The notes under the pieces: generated by a model
Database searches by the model: none
The model's input: the letters and a program-made list of their open reading frames with translations, nothing else
What the model was told of the DNA's origin: nothing
Translations under genes and position numbers: made by a program
DNA from: Lachnoclostridium sp. UBA7215
GTDB taxonomy: Bacteria > Bacillota > Clostridia > Lachnospirales > Lachnospiraceae
DNA length: 49,546 nt
Direction: 5' to 3'
NCBI GenBank assembly: GCA_002490465.1
Contig: DKUB01000089.1
Span: 1 to 49,546 of the forward strand
Part shown: in pieces, positions 32,751-41,696 of the stretch
Layout of the letters: every line of letters starts with the position of its first letter
How positions within the stretch are numbered: the first letter of the stretch is position 1

Positions 32751-34283
32751 TTACCGCTTGAGGTTTACCAGTTCCTCAAGCATAGAATCTGTTGTTGTAA
32801 TAACTCTGGAATTTGCCTGGAATCCACGCTGGGTTGTAATCATCGTCGTAAACTCTGTTGCCAGGTCTACGTCAGACATCTCCAATGCGCCGACAGAAAA
32901 TTTTCCAACCTCTGAAATATCAATACCAACTCCATCAAAATCACCGGAGTTCATTGATGCTGCATACATGCTGTTTCCAACAGCCTCAAGACCAGACGGG
33001 TTGGCAAAAGTTGCCACCGCAATCTGACCAAACAGGCGGGAAGCGCCGTTACTGAATTTACCATAAATTTTTCCATCCTGCTGAATGGTAAAACCACTGA
33101 GTGTTCCATATTTATGGCCTGCATTTTCATTATTTTTATCCCCGCGGTTCGGTTTCACCGAGCAGACACCGCCGCCGGCATACATCGTAAGGTTTGAGAA
33201 ATCAATTTTTACACCTACCGCCGGAAATGCATTGTTTGGATCTGAAGGATCTTTGGGCGGAGTAGTTCCAACTGCCGGTTCCGCATCTGTCATCTTTAGA
33301 AGCAGAATACCTGCATCATCCGGGTCCGCATTCTGACCAGGATCTGCACCTACCCATGTAAACTCACCACTGTCACCGTCAAACTTCAGCTGAGGTATAG
33401 TACCTGACATGGCCAGCGTTGATGTATCAATACTTCCATCCTCATTTACCGTAAGTTTGGAATAATCCAAGGTCGCCTCACCAAGCTTAATTACTTTAGC
33501 CAAAGCTTCATTTACTTTCCAGCCGCCTGCATTATTATTCAGAGTTGCATCCCAAACTGTCAGAGCTGTTTTCCCATCCGGTCCAATGACATCCGAGATA
33601 GAGAGATTGTACTTACTGACATCAGTAGCATCCTGCTGGACAACCATTTTTACCGTATAAGAGTTACCTGTCTGATCAAAAACATTAACCGGGATTGGAT
33701 AGCCCTCTCCGGTTGCCAGAACCTGCGGGTCTATTTTATCGATATTACCCTTTAAGGTAACGGCTGTTGTTGCCTCCGGGTCGGAATACTCATTCGCACC
33801 GCCGCGCAGTGTCAGCGTATCCGCCATATCCTTACGGATTTCTCCATTGGCATCCACACCCCATCCAAGAACCGCTGCGCCATTTGTTGTACACATAAGC
33901 GTACCATTCGCATCCAGATCCAAAGCACCTGATTTTGTGAAATAAGTATTGCCGTTACTTCTTACAATAAAGAACGCATCACCGTTTATCATAAGGTCCA
34001 TGCCGCGGTCTGTACGCTGGGTTGCGCCTGTTCCGCTCAGATCAACAGCAATTGCTGCCACATTGGCGCCAAGACCAATCTGCATGGCATTTGTTCCGGC
34101 AGCACCAGTCTCCGCATTCGGACCGGAAGCGCCCTGTGTTGTCTGGTAAAATACATCGGTAAAGTTTACGGAACCGCCACGGAAACCAACGGTATTTACG
34201 TTTGAAATGTTGTTACCAATTACATCCATCCTTGTCTGATGAACTTTCAATCCGGAAATTCCGGAAAACAATGATCGCATCAT
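32751..34283 (-). CDS. flgE: Flagellar hook protein FlgE
   Basis: The start is ATG at 34283, preceded by GGAGGG; the protein opens MMRSLFSGISGLKVHQTRMD. It holds the N-terminal rod/hook motif VIGNNISNVNTVGFRGG, a large D1-D2 insertion (about 100-400) with Asn/Asp/Gly-rich stretches and repeated GANE/DPEA-like segments, and the C-terminal DVDLATEFTTMITTQRGFQA with TTDSMLEELVNLKR. 510 residues is within the FlgE range. It is bracketed by stem-loops at 34309-34336 and 32701-32727. It follows the TIGR02530-like gene by 87 nt. Confidence 0.95.
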   Translation of the reverse strand: MMRSLFSGISGLKVHQTRMDVIGNNISNVNTVGFRGGSVNFTDVFYQTTQGASGPNAETGAAGTNAMQIGLGANVAAIAVDLSGTGATQRTDRGMDLMINGDAFFIVRSNGNTYFTKSGALDLDANGTLMCTTNGAAVLGWGVDANGEIRKDMADTLTLRGGANEYSDPEATTAVTLKGNIDKIDPQVLATGEGYPIPVNVFDQTGNSYTVKMVVQQDATDVSKYNLSISDVIGPDGKTALTVWDATLNNNAGGWKVNEALAKVIKLGEATLDYSKLTVNEDGSIDTSTLAMSGTIPQLKFDGDSGEFTWVGADPGQNADPDDAGILLLKMTDAEPAVGTTPPKDPSDPNNAFPAVGVKIDFSNLTMYAGGGVCSVKPNRGDKNNENAGHKYGTLSGFTIQQDGKIYGKFSNGASRLFGQIAVATFANPSGLEAVGNSMYAASMNSGDFDGVGIDISEVGKFSVGALEMSDVDLATEFTTMITTQRGFQANSRVITTTDSMLEELVNLKR

Positions 34284-34308
34284 AATGAATACCCTCCATT
34301 TTCTATCC

Positions 34309-34336
34309 GGTGCTTTATCTGGCATTCAAAAGCACC
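34309..34336 (-). other. Stem-loop in the flgE leader
   Basis: On the minus strand, GGTGCTTT pairs with AAAGCACC around a 12-nt loop; it lies 25 nt upstream of the flgE start. There is no T tract. Together with the stem after flgE it could define a stabilised flgE mRNA segment. Confidence 0.55.
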
Positions 34337-34370
34337 CCATGCCTCCTAAAAAGGGCCGGCATTTCTGTTA

Positions 34371-34751
34371 TTAGTTAATAATCGCTCCATCGATATTTGT
34401 AAAGACTGCACGTTCTGTATCATTCACTGCTGTAATTACCGTATTATTTCTGACATTTACGATAAATGCCAGATTATCCACCATAACCAAAGGCTCTCTC
34501 ATGCCCTTTTCCCTGGCCTGATCCGCCGCTGACTGAAGTCTTACCTTCTGCTCCTCCGACATATCAATCTGCCTCGTCTGAAGCCTCTGTGAGGCATGCC
34601 TGGAAAACTTAATCCGGTCTGCCGTGTCCTGAAATACAGATTCAAAGGTCTTTACCGCCTGCGCATCCTTGCTTTCTGTATGGTTGGTCGGTTTTACCGT
34701 TATTTGATTTCGGATTTGCTCAATGGATGCATATTGTTGTTGTACATTCAT
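34371..34751 (-). CDS. Flagellar operon protein of TIGR02530 type
   Basis: The 126-residue protein has a disordered start and then the core phrase IKFSRHASQRLQTRQIDMSE (the signature of the TIGR02530 'flagellar operon protein' family) followed by QKVRLQSAADQAREKGMREP and VMVDNLAFIVNVRNNTVITA. This is found between flgD and flgE in many Clostridia and has no proven function; a role in hook assembly is inferred from position. It starts 16 nt after flgD. Confidence 0.82.
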   Translation of the reverse strand: MNVQQQYASIEQIRNQITVKPTNHTESKDAQAVKTFESVFQDTADRIKFSRHASQRLQTRQIDMSEEQKVRLQSAADQAREKGMREPLVMVDNLAFIVNVRNNTVITAVNDTERAVFTNIDGAIIN

Positions 34752-34767
34752 ATCGCCTTAACCTCCC

Positions 34768-35541
34768 TTATGACTGTGTTCCTGTTCCCCCTGAAGATGT
34801 CCCGTTTACAACCTGTACTATTACCTTATCTGTCACAGATGTATTGTATGGATCATCAAAATAGAATCCCATTTTATAACTTCCCGGTGTAAGCTCTTCA
34901 AACGCTCCCGGTAATATCGTGAGAATTCCCTCATCCGCATCATACTGCAGATAATCCTTGGAAACATAATCCCCGTTTATGGAAACGGCTACACTGCTTG
35001 CCTCATATCCATTGCTGCCAAGGTTAATTTTAACCTGTAACAGAGATGGTGTAGACTTATCAAATTTAACATTCTGCTCCTCTACACTCGGCAGATATTC
35101 TTTAATTGCGTAGAACGAATCCATCACCTGTACCAGATCATCAATAGAGAACATCTTACCGTCAATAGAAAGATAAGCGTCGCCGCCCTTCATTTCTACA
35201 TAATCAACAACGCCTCTTGTCTCTGATGTATTTCCTGTGCTGTCGGTACTGGAAACAATAACCTCTTTCCCAACTAAGCTGTATGCCGATGTATTCGTCA
35301 GCGTCTGGTTCATATTCGTCATCTGCTCCAGCGCTGAGAACTGCGCCAGCTGAGCAATAAAGGCGGTGTCTTCCTGTGGATTCAGCGGATCCTGATTCTG
35401 AAGCTGACATACCAAAAGCTGTAAAAACTCTTCCTTGCCAAGTTCACTGGAACCCCTGTAATTTACCTTATTCGTGTCCCTGTTGGCGTATGTAAGCTCA
35501 TCTAAGGAAGTAACTAAATCCTTACTTGTTACTCCTGCCAT
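34768..35541 (-). CDS. flgD: Hook-capping scaffold protein FlgD
   Basis: The 257-residue protein contains ELGKEEFLQLLVCQLQNQDP and TAFIAQLAQFSALEQMTNM, the N-terminal FlgD signature, then a FlgD Ig/tudor-like region with GSYKMGFYFDDPYN. It caps the hook during polymerisation. The C-terminus is Ser/Gly/Thr-rich. It follows fliK by 26 nt. Confidence 0.93.
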   Translation of the reverse strand: MAGVTSKDLVTSLDELTYANRDTNKVNYRGSSELGKEEFLQLLVCQLQNQDPLNPQEDTAFIAQLAQFSALEQMTNMNQTLTNTSAYSLVGKEVIVSSTDSTGNTSETRGVVDYVEMKGGDAYLSIDGKMFSIDDLVQVMDSFYAIKEYLPSVEEQNVKFDKSTPSLLQVKINLGSNGYEASSVAVSINGDYVSKDYLQYDADEGILTILPGAFEELTPGSYKMGFYFDDPYNTSVTDKVIVQVVNGTSSGGTGTQS

Positions 35542-35567
35542 ATTTTAACCTCCAATCGTCAAATTTC

Positions 35568-37043
35568 TTATGCTGTGTAGTCCACTACACTGTTTGAATC
35601 CCTTCTTGACGCCTCTGTCTGTGCTGTCTGTTCAAATGTCTCTTCCATTGCCTCTGTTCCTGCATCCTCACGGAAGCTGTGTTTTCCGGCTGAATTTTCC
35701 TGACGCCCATCTGCGGATTCCTGATCCTGTTTCAGACCAAATTCTGATACGGTAACTTCAACGGAATTTACCTTTAATCCCTGTTCTGCAAAGGACTCCT
35801 TTAACGTTATCATCTGGCTCTCTAACGCCTCTTTTGCTATCTGGTTTTCCACAACCATAACAGCATTGGAAACGCCGCCGGAACTGGAGACCTGTAAACT
35901 GACCCTCCCAAGACTCGCCGGATTAAGCTGAAGCTCCATCCTGGTTGTCTCCGGAAGTACACGGATTCTTACCTGTCGTACAATCTGCTCCACAATCTGG
36001 CGCATAACGGCTTCTGGTGACTGGACTGTTTCACTGGCATTTCCCTCTACTGCCTGGGACAATCTCTCAGCAAATAAATTAGCAGCCGCTGTATGGTCTA
36101 CCTTGTCACTCTGTAACTGGGTATTCTGTGAAGAAGTTTCCATCTGGGCTCCGTCCTGATTTGTCTGTCCCGCTTCGCTCTGAACTTTTGTCTGTTCCGG
36201 ATTAACAGTAGTTTCAACCGTAATAAAAGAATCTCCCGGCTGAACATCCTGTTTTGCGCTCTCATCAGCGACATTCACCTGTGCCATGTTTACTCCGGCA
36301 TCTTTTGCACTCTGTAGGTCTTTTTCCCCTGATGCCATATACTCGGCAAAACTTTGCAGCAGAGACTGTTCCATATCCTGAAGTTCTTCCGGATTGACAC
36401 CAAACATCTCGGCACCAAGCTCTGTCACAGCATTTAACGTCTGCGACAACTCGCTGTTTAACATGTCATTTGTGAGAAATACACTCTTGTCCTCAATACC
36501 ATGGACGTCCATCACAAACTGCTGAATCAATTCCCTGTTAATAAGAGAAACACTGTTGTCCGGCTGGATGGCAAATAAAAATGCCCCAAAATCCATACCG
36601 CCCTGCTCAAGAATATCCGTAATTTCCTCCTCGGACATTCCAAAAATTTCACTCAGCACTCTGACCATCTGTGCCTCAAACTCATCGGTCTGGATTTCCT
36701 CTACTACCGTACTGCCTACATTATCATCGGATATTTCCTGCTTTTTAGCAGGCTGCTGTCCGGAAACCGCATTGTTCCCATTCTCTTTGGAAATAGTGTT
36801 TGCCGGCTTATCCGTGAGCTTTACAAAATCCTTATCCGAAGGTTTGTTTTCTGTAGCAGGAACTGCTTCCGCCGTATTACTGCTGTTTTGTCCTGCACTC
36901 TGAACACGGCTGTTCATAAAACTGTCAAAGCTTGCTCCTTTTACACTTGCGCCCTGCGATACACCACTGTTCAGTCCCGCGGATACAAGGGATTCTATCC
37001 CCCGGGATGCAATCCCCTGGGATGATATACCCTGTGTCTTCAT
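35568..37043 (-). CDS. fliK: Flagellar hook-length control protein FliK
   Basis: The 491-residue protein has a low-complexity, Ser/Gln/Asn-rich N-terminal ruler region and a C-terminal hook-length domain (about 370-440) with TTRMELQLNPASLGRVSLQV, the family core. It ends in a disordered Glu/Gln tail. FliK measures the hook and triggers FlhB. Its N-terminus holds three 15-bp repeats. GGAGGG precedes the ATG. A leader of 127 bp separates it from the ylxF-like gene and carries a stem-loop and a sigma-28-like -10. Confidence 0.88.
   Translation of the reverse strand: MKTQGISSQGIASRGIESLVSAGLNSGVSQGASVKGASFDSFMNSRVQSAGQNSSNTAEAVPATENKPSDKDFVKLTDKPANTISKENGNNAVSGQQPAKKQEISDDNVGSTVVEEIQTDEFEAQMVRVLSEIFGMSEEEITDILEQGGMDFGAFLFAIQPDNSVSLINRELIQQFVMDVHGIEDKSVFLTNDMLNSELSQTLNAVTELGAEMFGVNPEELQDMEQSLLQSFAEYMASGEKDLQSAKDAGVNMAQVNVADESAKQDVQPGDSFITVETTVNPEQTKVQSEAGQTNQDGAQMETSSQNTQLQSDKVDHTAAANLFAERLSQAVEGNASETVQSPEAVMRQIVEQIVRQVRIRVLPETTRMELQLNPASLGRVSLQVSSSGGVSNAVMVVENQIAKEALESQMITLKESFAEQGLKVNSVEVTVSEFGLKQDQESADGRQENSAGKHSFREDAGTEAMEETFEQTAQTEASRRDSNSVVDYTA
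36989..37033 (-). repeat. Three 15-bp tandem units at the 5' end of fliK
   Basis: On the plus strand, 36989-37003, 37004-37018 and 37019-37033 read GGGATTCTATCCCCC, GGGATGCAATCCCCT and GGGATGATATACCCT. They encode three near-repeats of QGISS type in the protein N-terminus (GISSQGIASRGIES). The units are also partly palindromic, since each starts GGGAT and ends near ATCCC. Confidence 0.7.
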
Positions 37044-37082
37044 TTCATTCCCTCCTTTCTTAAAAAATGTTTTACAGCTTAT

Positions 37083-37090
37083 ATATCGGC
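37083..37090 (-). promoter_or_regulatory. Sigma-28-like -10 element upstream of fliK
   Basis: The minus strand reads GCCGATAT here, which matches the Bacillus sigma-D -10 consensus. No TAAA is found at 14-16 bp upstream, so the -35 match is poor. The site is 40 bp ahead of the fliK start codon. It is the only intergenic GCCGATA(T/A) that I found. Confidence 0.35.
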
Positions 37091-37105
37091 ATTTTTATAT
37101 ACCGG

Positions 37106-37134
37106 ACATAATATTATCTATAACAATATTATGT
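37106..37134 (-). other. AT-rich stem-loop in the ylxF-fliK gap
   Basis: ACATAATATT pairs perfectly with AATATTATGT around a 9-nt loop. On the minus strand it is preceded by A6 and not followed by T; only in plus orientation is it followed by a T6 tract. An A/T stem of this kind is a weak terminator, if it is one. Confidence 0.4.
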
Positions 37135-37170
37135 TTTTTATAATCCCCTGTCCCGTCTTCAATGAGCCTT

Positions 37171-37938
37171 TTACTGTTTCATAGACGTCATTTTCGTCGT
37201 GACCTGGGCTGCTGTCGTTGTTTTCATGTTGGCAAGAATTTCCGCACTTTTTGCGGGCTGCATGTTATCCAGAATACTTGCCACTAATGTCAGGTTGTTT
37301 GACATTTCCTCCAAAATTGCCGCCGCATTGGCCGCCTCCATTTTGGAATAAGTCTCTGCCTGGTCCTTAATCTCCTGAGAATACTCATACTGCTTGCAGA
37401 CTTCCCGATATATTTTCTCTGCGTTATCCGGCTCAATCTCCTCATAATACGTCTTGTATTCCTCAGAATCAGGCGCTTTATCATTAAAAACTACATTTCT
37501 GTCAAATCGCTTCACCCGCTCTGCAAAAGCCTTCTGGCTCTGCTCGAATTTCTGAAGACGGCTGACTTCTGTCTTTAAATCGTCAATTTCATCGCTGTTT
37601 GCATTATTAGAACTGCTTGTCGCAGCCAACTGGCTTTCCAGTTCACGGATTCTGGCATTTGCTTCTGTCAGATTGTCATATTCCCCGGAATTCTCATCAG
37701 CACTTCTATCCCCTGGTTCCGGCAGTATCATATTCACAACTGGTACATCTTTTAATACCGGATATAATACATCACTTCCAAAATTTCCAACATCCAGCTT
37801 AATTAATACGCCAAAGATGGCAAGCCAGATAATAACAATCACAATGACAATCAGAGCCGTTACGACCTTGCTGCCAGTACCATCCTCCTGGTTCAGTTCT
37901 TCGGTATTCTGCCCTTGTCCCTTATTTTTCTTTGCCAT
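37171..37938 (-). CDS. YlxF/MotE-type membrane coiled-coil protein with MgtE-N-like end
   Basis: The 255-residue protein has a polar N-terminus, one membrane helix (about residues 25-47: VVTALIVIVIVIIWLAIFGV), a coiled coil (about 90-145) and a C-terminal helical domain around SKMEAANAAAILEEMSNN and MQPAKSAEILANM, the repeat form of MgtE_N/MotE domains. Position between fliJ and fliK equals Bacillus ylxF. MotE proteins can act as periplasmic chaperones for stator-linked proteins in other bacteria; the role here is open. GGAAAGGA precedes the ATG. Confidence 0.75.
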   Translation of the reverse strand: MAKKNKGQGQNTEELNQEDGTGSKVVTALIVIVIVIIWLAIFGVLIKLDVGNFGSDVLYPVLKDVPVVNMILPEPGDRSADENSGEYDNLTEANARIRELESQLAATSSSNNANSDEIDDLKTEVSRLQKFEQSQKAFAERVKRFDRNVVFNDKAPDSEEYKTYYEEIEPDNAEKIYREVCKQYEYSQEIKDQAETYSKMEAANAAAILEEMSNNLTLVASILDNMQPAKSAEILANMKTTTAAQVTTKMTSMKQ

Positions 37939-37975
37939 TTCCTGTCCATCCTTTCCGTATAATTTCTATCTATCA

Positions 37976-38455
37976 TCAGGCATTTTCCATTCCGGCCGTC
38001 TTCCCGGCCTGGATGCCCTGAACTCCATGACGGTAACTTATCAGTTCGTCTATTTCTTTTTGCTCTTTCTGGTTTTCCTCCCTGACAAAGGCATCAAACG
38101 CTTTCTCCCGGAGTTTCTCGAAAGTCTTTCTCTCCTTCATCGCCTCATGCAGGCGCTGCCTTGCAACCTCAACCTCTTTTTCCCGCTGGAGAACAACGAG
38201 ATGCTGCTGCCTCACATACATTTTTACAATTTCCACCGCATTCTCCCGCGTCCTGATCTCCTGGATATCTGCAAGAGCGGAGACTTCTTCCCGCAGCTCT
38301 TCCTCCTTTACCACAAGCCGCCTTCGCAGTCTTTCCAGCTCTTCCTCTGCTTCCAAAAGCCTCATATTTGCCTGGCTGAAATTATTTTTTTCCTGTTCCT
38401 CCAGCTTCTCCTTCATATTCAGGATATTCTGCATGGAAAATCGAAATACAGCCAT
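37976..38455 (-). CDS. fliJ: Flagellar export chaperone FliJ
   Basis: The 159-residue protein is almost wholly a two-strand antiparallel coiled coil (MAVFRFSMQNILNMKEKLEE, then long Glu/Arg/Lys heptads to about residue 130), with no hydrophobic domain. FliJ is the central stalk of the export ATPase. Its ATG overlaps the fliI stop by 1 nt as TGATG, which implies coupling. Confidence 0.88.
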   Translation of the reverse strand: MAVFRFSMQNILNMKEKLEEQEKNNFSQANMRLLEAEEELERLRRRLVVKEEELREEVSALADIQEIRTRENAVEIVKMYVRQQHLVVLQREKEVEVARQRLHEAMKERKTFEKLREKAFDAFVREENQKEQKEIDELISYRHGVQGIQAGKTAGMENA

Positions 38456-39798
38456 CAGATATCCCCGCCTTCCATCTCATTATCCGCAAAAATATCCCCC
38501 ATCTGCTGTACAATATCATCAAACAAAAATTTCTCATCAGTTGCCTGCCGCAAAAAGTCATTGACAGCATCAATTTTTTCTATCGCAAAATCTATATTTT
38601 TATTGGAACCGGCCTTATATGCGCCGATATTTATCAAATCCTCCGCATCACGGTATGTTGCCAGCACATTCTTTATTCTGCCTGCCAGCTCTTTATGTTC
38701 TTTCGTTGCCACTGCTGTCATAACACGGGAAATGCTGGCCAGAACATCAATGGCAGGGTAATGGTTTCTCTGGGCCATGCCACGGGACAGAACAATATGT
38801 CCATCCAGAATACCACGCGCTGTATCCGCTATAGGCTCATTAAAGTCATCACCATCAACAAGAACCGCATATAACCCCGTCACAGAACCTTTATCAGAAT
38901 TTCCTGCACGCTCCAAAAGCTTTGGCATCTCCGAATATACGCTCGGTGGATACCCCCTGGAAACCGGCGGTTCTCCGGAAGCAAGCCCTATTTCACGCTG
39001 GGCCATACAAAAACGGGTAAGATTATCCATCATGAGAAGGACATCCTTGCCCTTATCTCTGAAAAACTCTGCCACTGCTGTAGCTGTCTTTGCCGCTTTG
39101 CTGCGAATCAGTGCCGGCTTATCCGATGTGGCAACAACCACAACCGATCGTTTCATGCCCTCCGTGCCCAGGTCTCTCTCAATAAACTCCCTGACCTCAC
39201 GGCCACGTTCTCCAATCAATGCAATTACGTTTATATCTGCTTTTGTATTGCGGGCAAACATTCCCATCAGAGTACTTTTCCCCACACCACTTCCGGCAAA
39301 AATACCAATACGCTGCCCCTTGCCAACAGTAATCATGCCATCGACTGCTTTTACCCCCAGGGGCAGCGCATCTGTTATAATCTCCCGCGTCAAAGGATCG
39401 GGTGCTTTAGCCTCAACAGAATATTTTGCCCCACTGTCAGAAAATTCAAAATCCGTAAGGTTCATTGGCTGGCCGACCCCATCCAAAATGCAGCCTGTCA
39501 TATCCTCCTGCACCGTAACCTGTAATGGAGCCCCTGTATTTTCCACCCAGCTTCCAAGCCCTACACCCTCTACATTATCATAAGGCATCAAAAGAACCCT
39601 GTCATCACGGAAGCCCACAACCTCCGCCTTCACGGGTTCCTCTTTTGTGTTTGACTTAATCAGACACAAATCATTCAATTTTGCGTTTGGACCAATGGAT
39701 TCTATCGTAAGTCCTACCACTTTTGATACCTTACCAAGCTGGCTGACAAAACTCTTCTCCATCAGGGCCTCGTATTTATCAAACCGAATCGGATTCAT
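38455..39798 (-). CDS. fliI: Flagellum-specific export ATPase FliI
   Basis: The ATG at 39798 is chosen because GGGGA lies about 6 nt upstream; an ATG at 39810 has a poorer site. The protein carries the F1-type core: Walker A GIFAGSGVGKSTLMGMFAR near residue 165, the IALIGERGREVREFIERDL segment, Walker B VLLMMDNLTRF, and the FliI loop LASGEPPVSRGYPPSVYSEM. The N-terminal domain resembles the beta-barrel of ATPases of this family. It works with FliH and FliJ below the gate. Confidence 0.96.
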   Translation of the reverse strand: MNPIRFDKYEALMEKSFVSQLGKVSKVVGLTIESIGPNAKLNDLCLIKSNTKEEPVKAEVVGFRDDRVLLMPYDNVEGVGLGSWVENTGAPLQVTVQEDMTGCILDGVGQPMNLTDFEFSDSGAKYSVEAKAPDPLTREIITDALPLGVKAVDGMITVGKGQRIGIFAGSGVGKSTLMGMFARNTKADINVIALIGERGREVREFIERDLGTEGMKRSVVVVATSDKPALIRSKAAKTATAVAEFFRDKGKDVLLMMDNLTRFCMAQREIGLASGEPPVSRGYPPSVYSEMPKLLERAGNSDKGSVTGLYAVLVDGDDFNEPIADTARGILDGHIVLSRGMAQRNHYPAIDVLASISRVMTAVATKEHKELAGRIKNVLATYRDAEDLINIGAYKAGSNKNIDFAIEKIDAVNDFLRQATDEKFLFDDIVQQMGDIFADNEMEGGDI

Positions 39799-39838
39799 AA
39801 CAATCCCCATTCCCGCACACGATGTAGTGTGACTCTCT

Positions 39839-40696
39839 CTATTCCTGAACCAGCATCCGAAGAGTAGTAAGCATATTATTCAGCTGGGTTTTAAACCCAC
39901 AATCTACCATCTGATGCTCCGACTCAATAATACACTCATCCTTTGCCAGCCCTTTTTCTTCCTGTATATCAATAATGACTTTACCGGCTTCCTTGGAAAG
40001 CTGACGGCGGTAACTCTCCGCTGCCATCGCATCCTCCGGCGATACCCGGATTGTATAACGCCTGGCAGGCTCCATATCGGCAATACCACATCGAATTAAA
40101 TGCAGCAGTATATCCTTATTGTCAGCCATAAGCACACCGGTCAGCTTCTGAATCAGTGCACAGAGAATATTAACATAGCGAGGTTCAATTCCGCTCACCA
40201 TCTCCTCATACTCAAAAAGAAGATTTTGGGATTGCTCCATAAGATCCTGACGAATTTTTGCCGTCTCTTCTTCTGCCTGCTGCATCCCTTCCTGCCGGCC
40301 AGCTTCAAACCCTTCCTGCCTGGCGGCCTCCCGAATCTTAGCCGCTTCCTCGTTTGCCTGCGTCACAAGGGCATCCGCACGGTCTCCGGCATCCGCTAAA
40401 ATCTGTTCAGACTGCTTTACAGCTTCCTCCCTCTTCTTTTCCATTTCCTCATTTAATTCTGCAATAGAAATACCGGGTGCAAACTTAGCAGCAGATTTTA
40501 AAAGGGTTTCTTCCTTTTCTTCTTCCTTCTGTTTTTCTTTTTCCCTCTCCTCTTCTTCCACTTCCTCAAGAGAACGAATTTTAACACGGGAATCCTTTTT
40601 TAACGGAACAAACTTATCCGCATTTTTTTCCGGATCAATCAGAACAGCATGATCCGGTTTTAAATTGACAAACTGGTACTTGATCAGATTAGACAA
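39839..40696 (-). CDS. fliH: Flagellar assembly protein FliH
   Basis: The start is a TTG at 40694-40696, with GGAGGTG 9 nt upstream; it overlaps the fliG stop by 8 nt (TTGTCTAA). The product then begins LSNLIKYQFV, the usual FliH N-terminus. The 285-residue protein is Glu/Lys-rich with a coiled coil (about 55-150) that holds AGRQEGMQQAEEETAK and the GxxxG-like heptads, and a globular C-terminal domain (LIRCGIADMEPARRYTIRVS) typical of FliH. It dimerises and regulates FliI. Confidence 0.85.
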   Translation of the reverse strand: MSNLIKYQFVNLKPDHAVLIDPEKNADKFVPLKKDSRVKIRSLEEVEEEEREKEKQKEEEKEETLLKSAAKFAPGISIAELNEEMEKKREEAVKQSEQILADAGDRADALVTQANEEAAKIREAARQEGFEAGRQEGMQQAEEETAKIRQDLMEQSQNLLFEYEEMVSGIEPRYVNILCALIQKLTGVLMADNKDILLHLIRCGIADMEPARRYTIRVSPEDAMAAESYRRQLSKEAGKVIIDIQEEKGLAKDECIIESEHQMVDCGFKTQLNNMLTTLRMLVQE

Positions 40697-41696
40697 TAAT
40701 CTCGTCACCTCCGCCGCGGGAAATAACAATTTCTCCGGAATCCTCCAGCTTGCGGATTACATTTACAATCTTCTGCTGTGCCTCTTCTACATCTTTCACA
40801 CGGACAGGACCCATATATTCCATATCCTCTTTAATCATCTCAGCAAGTCGTGATGACATATTGTTAAAGATAACTTCCTGGACATCATCATTAACATTTT
40901 TGAGTGCTACTGCCAGCTCACTGTTCTCAACATCACGCAGCACACGCTGGATGGAACGGTCGTCGAGCAAAAGAATATCCTCGAATACAAACATCTTTTT
41001 CCGGATCTCGTCTGCCAATTCCGGCTCCTCGATTTCCAGATTTTCCATAATATGTTTCTCTGTTCCGCGGTCTACCGTGTTCAACACTTCGACTACAGAA
41101 TCGACGCCGCCGACAATGGTGTAATCCTGACTTACCAAAGATGCAAGTTTTTGTTCAAGCACATTCTCCACCTCTTTAATAATATCAGGCGATGTACGAT
41201 CCATCAGCGCAATACGCTTTGCCACATCCGTCTGTTTATCCGGCGTCAATGAACCAATAATACCGGCTGCCTGCTGAGGCGACAGATACGATAAAATCAA
41301 AGCAATGGTCTGTGGATGCTCATCCTGTATAAAGTTTAGAAGCTGGGAAGCTTCTGTCTTGCGAATAAACTCGAATGGACGAACCTGAAGCGATGCTGTC
41401 AGCTTGCCAAGCACCTCTCTTGCCTTGTCTTCCCCAAGTGCTTTCTGCAGGAGATCTTTGGCATATCCAATTCCGCCCTCTGCAATATACTGCTGCGCCA
41501 GGCAGACCTCATAAAACTCATTTAAAACAGCTTCTTTTTTTGCCGGAGAAACGCTGCGCGTATTGGCAATCTCCAGCGTGAGCTGTTCAATTTCATCTTC
41601 TTTTAAGTGCTTAAATATATCAGATGCTTTTTCCGGTCCTAAAGTAATCAACAGGACTGCCGCTTTCTGTAATCCGTCCAGTTCTGCCTCTGCCAT
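40689..41696 (-). CDS. fliG: Flagellar rotor protein FliG
   Basis: The 335-residue protein has the three FliG domains: N (binding FliF) with GLQKAAVLLITLGPEKAS, middle with the EHPQTIALILSYLSPQQAA helix, and C with the armadillo motif FEDILLLDDRSIQRVLRDV and the torque helix MSSRLAEMIKEDMEYMG containing the charged residues that meet MotA. Length is normal. It directly follows fliF (stop at 41697). Confidence 0.97.
   Translation of the reverse strand: MAEAELDGLQKAAVLLITLGPEKASDIFKHLKEDEIEQLTLEIANTRSVSPAKKEAVLNEFYEVCLAQQYIAEGGIGYAKDLLQKALGEDKAREVLGKLTASLQVRPFEFIRKTEASQLLNFIQDEHPQTIALILSYLSPQQAAGIIGSLTPDKQTDVAKRIALMDRTSPDIIKEVENVLEQKLASLVSQDYTIVGGVDSVVEVLNTVDRGTEKHIMENLEIEEPELADEIRKKMFVFEDILLLDDRSIQRVLRDVENSELAVALKNVNDDVQEVIFNNMSSRLAEMIKEDMEYMGPVRVKDVEEAQQKIVNVIRKLEDSGEIVISRGGGDEIIV

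Noticed and set aside
37106..37134. Terminator for plus-strand transcription
   Set aside because: The stem is only A/T plus one G-C pair end and no plus-strand gene lies upstream; a T tract alone is weak evidence.
38777..39583. 268-codon plus-strand frame opposite fliI
   Set aside because: It mirrors the conserved ATPase gene; composition is Ser/Pro/Arg-rich and no start signal is present.
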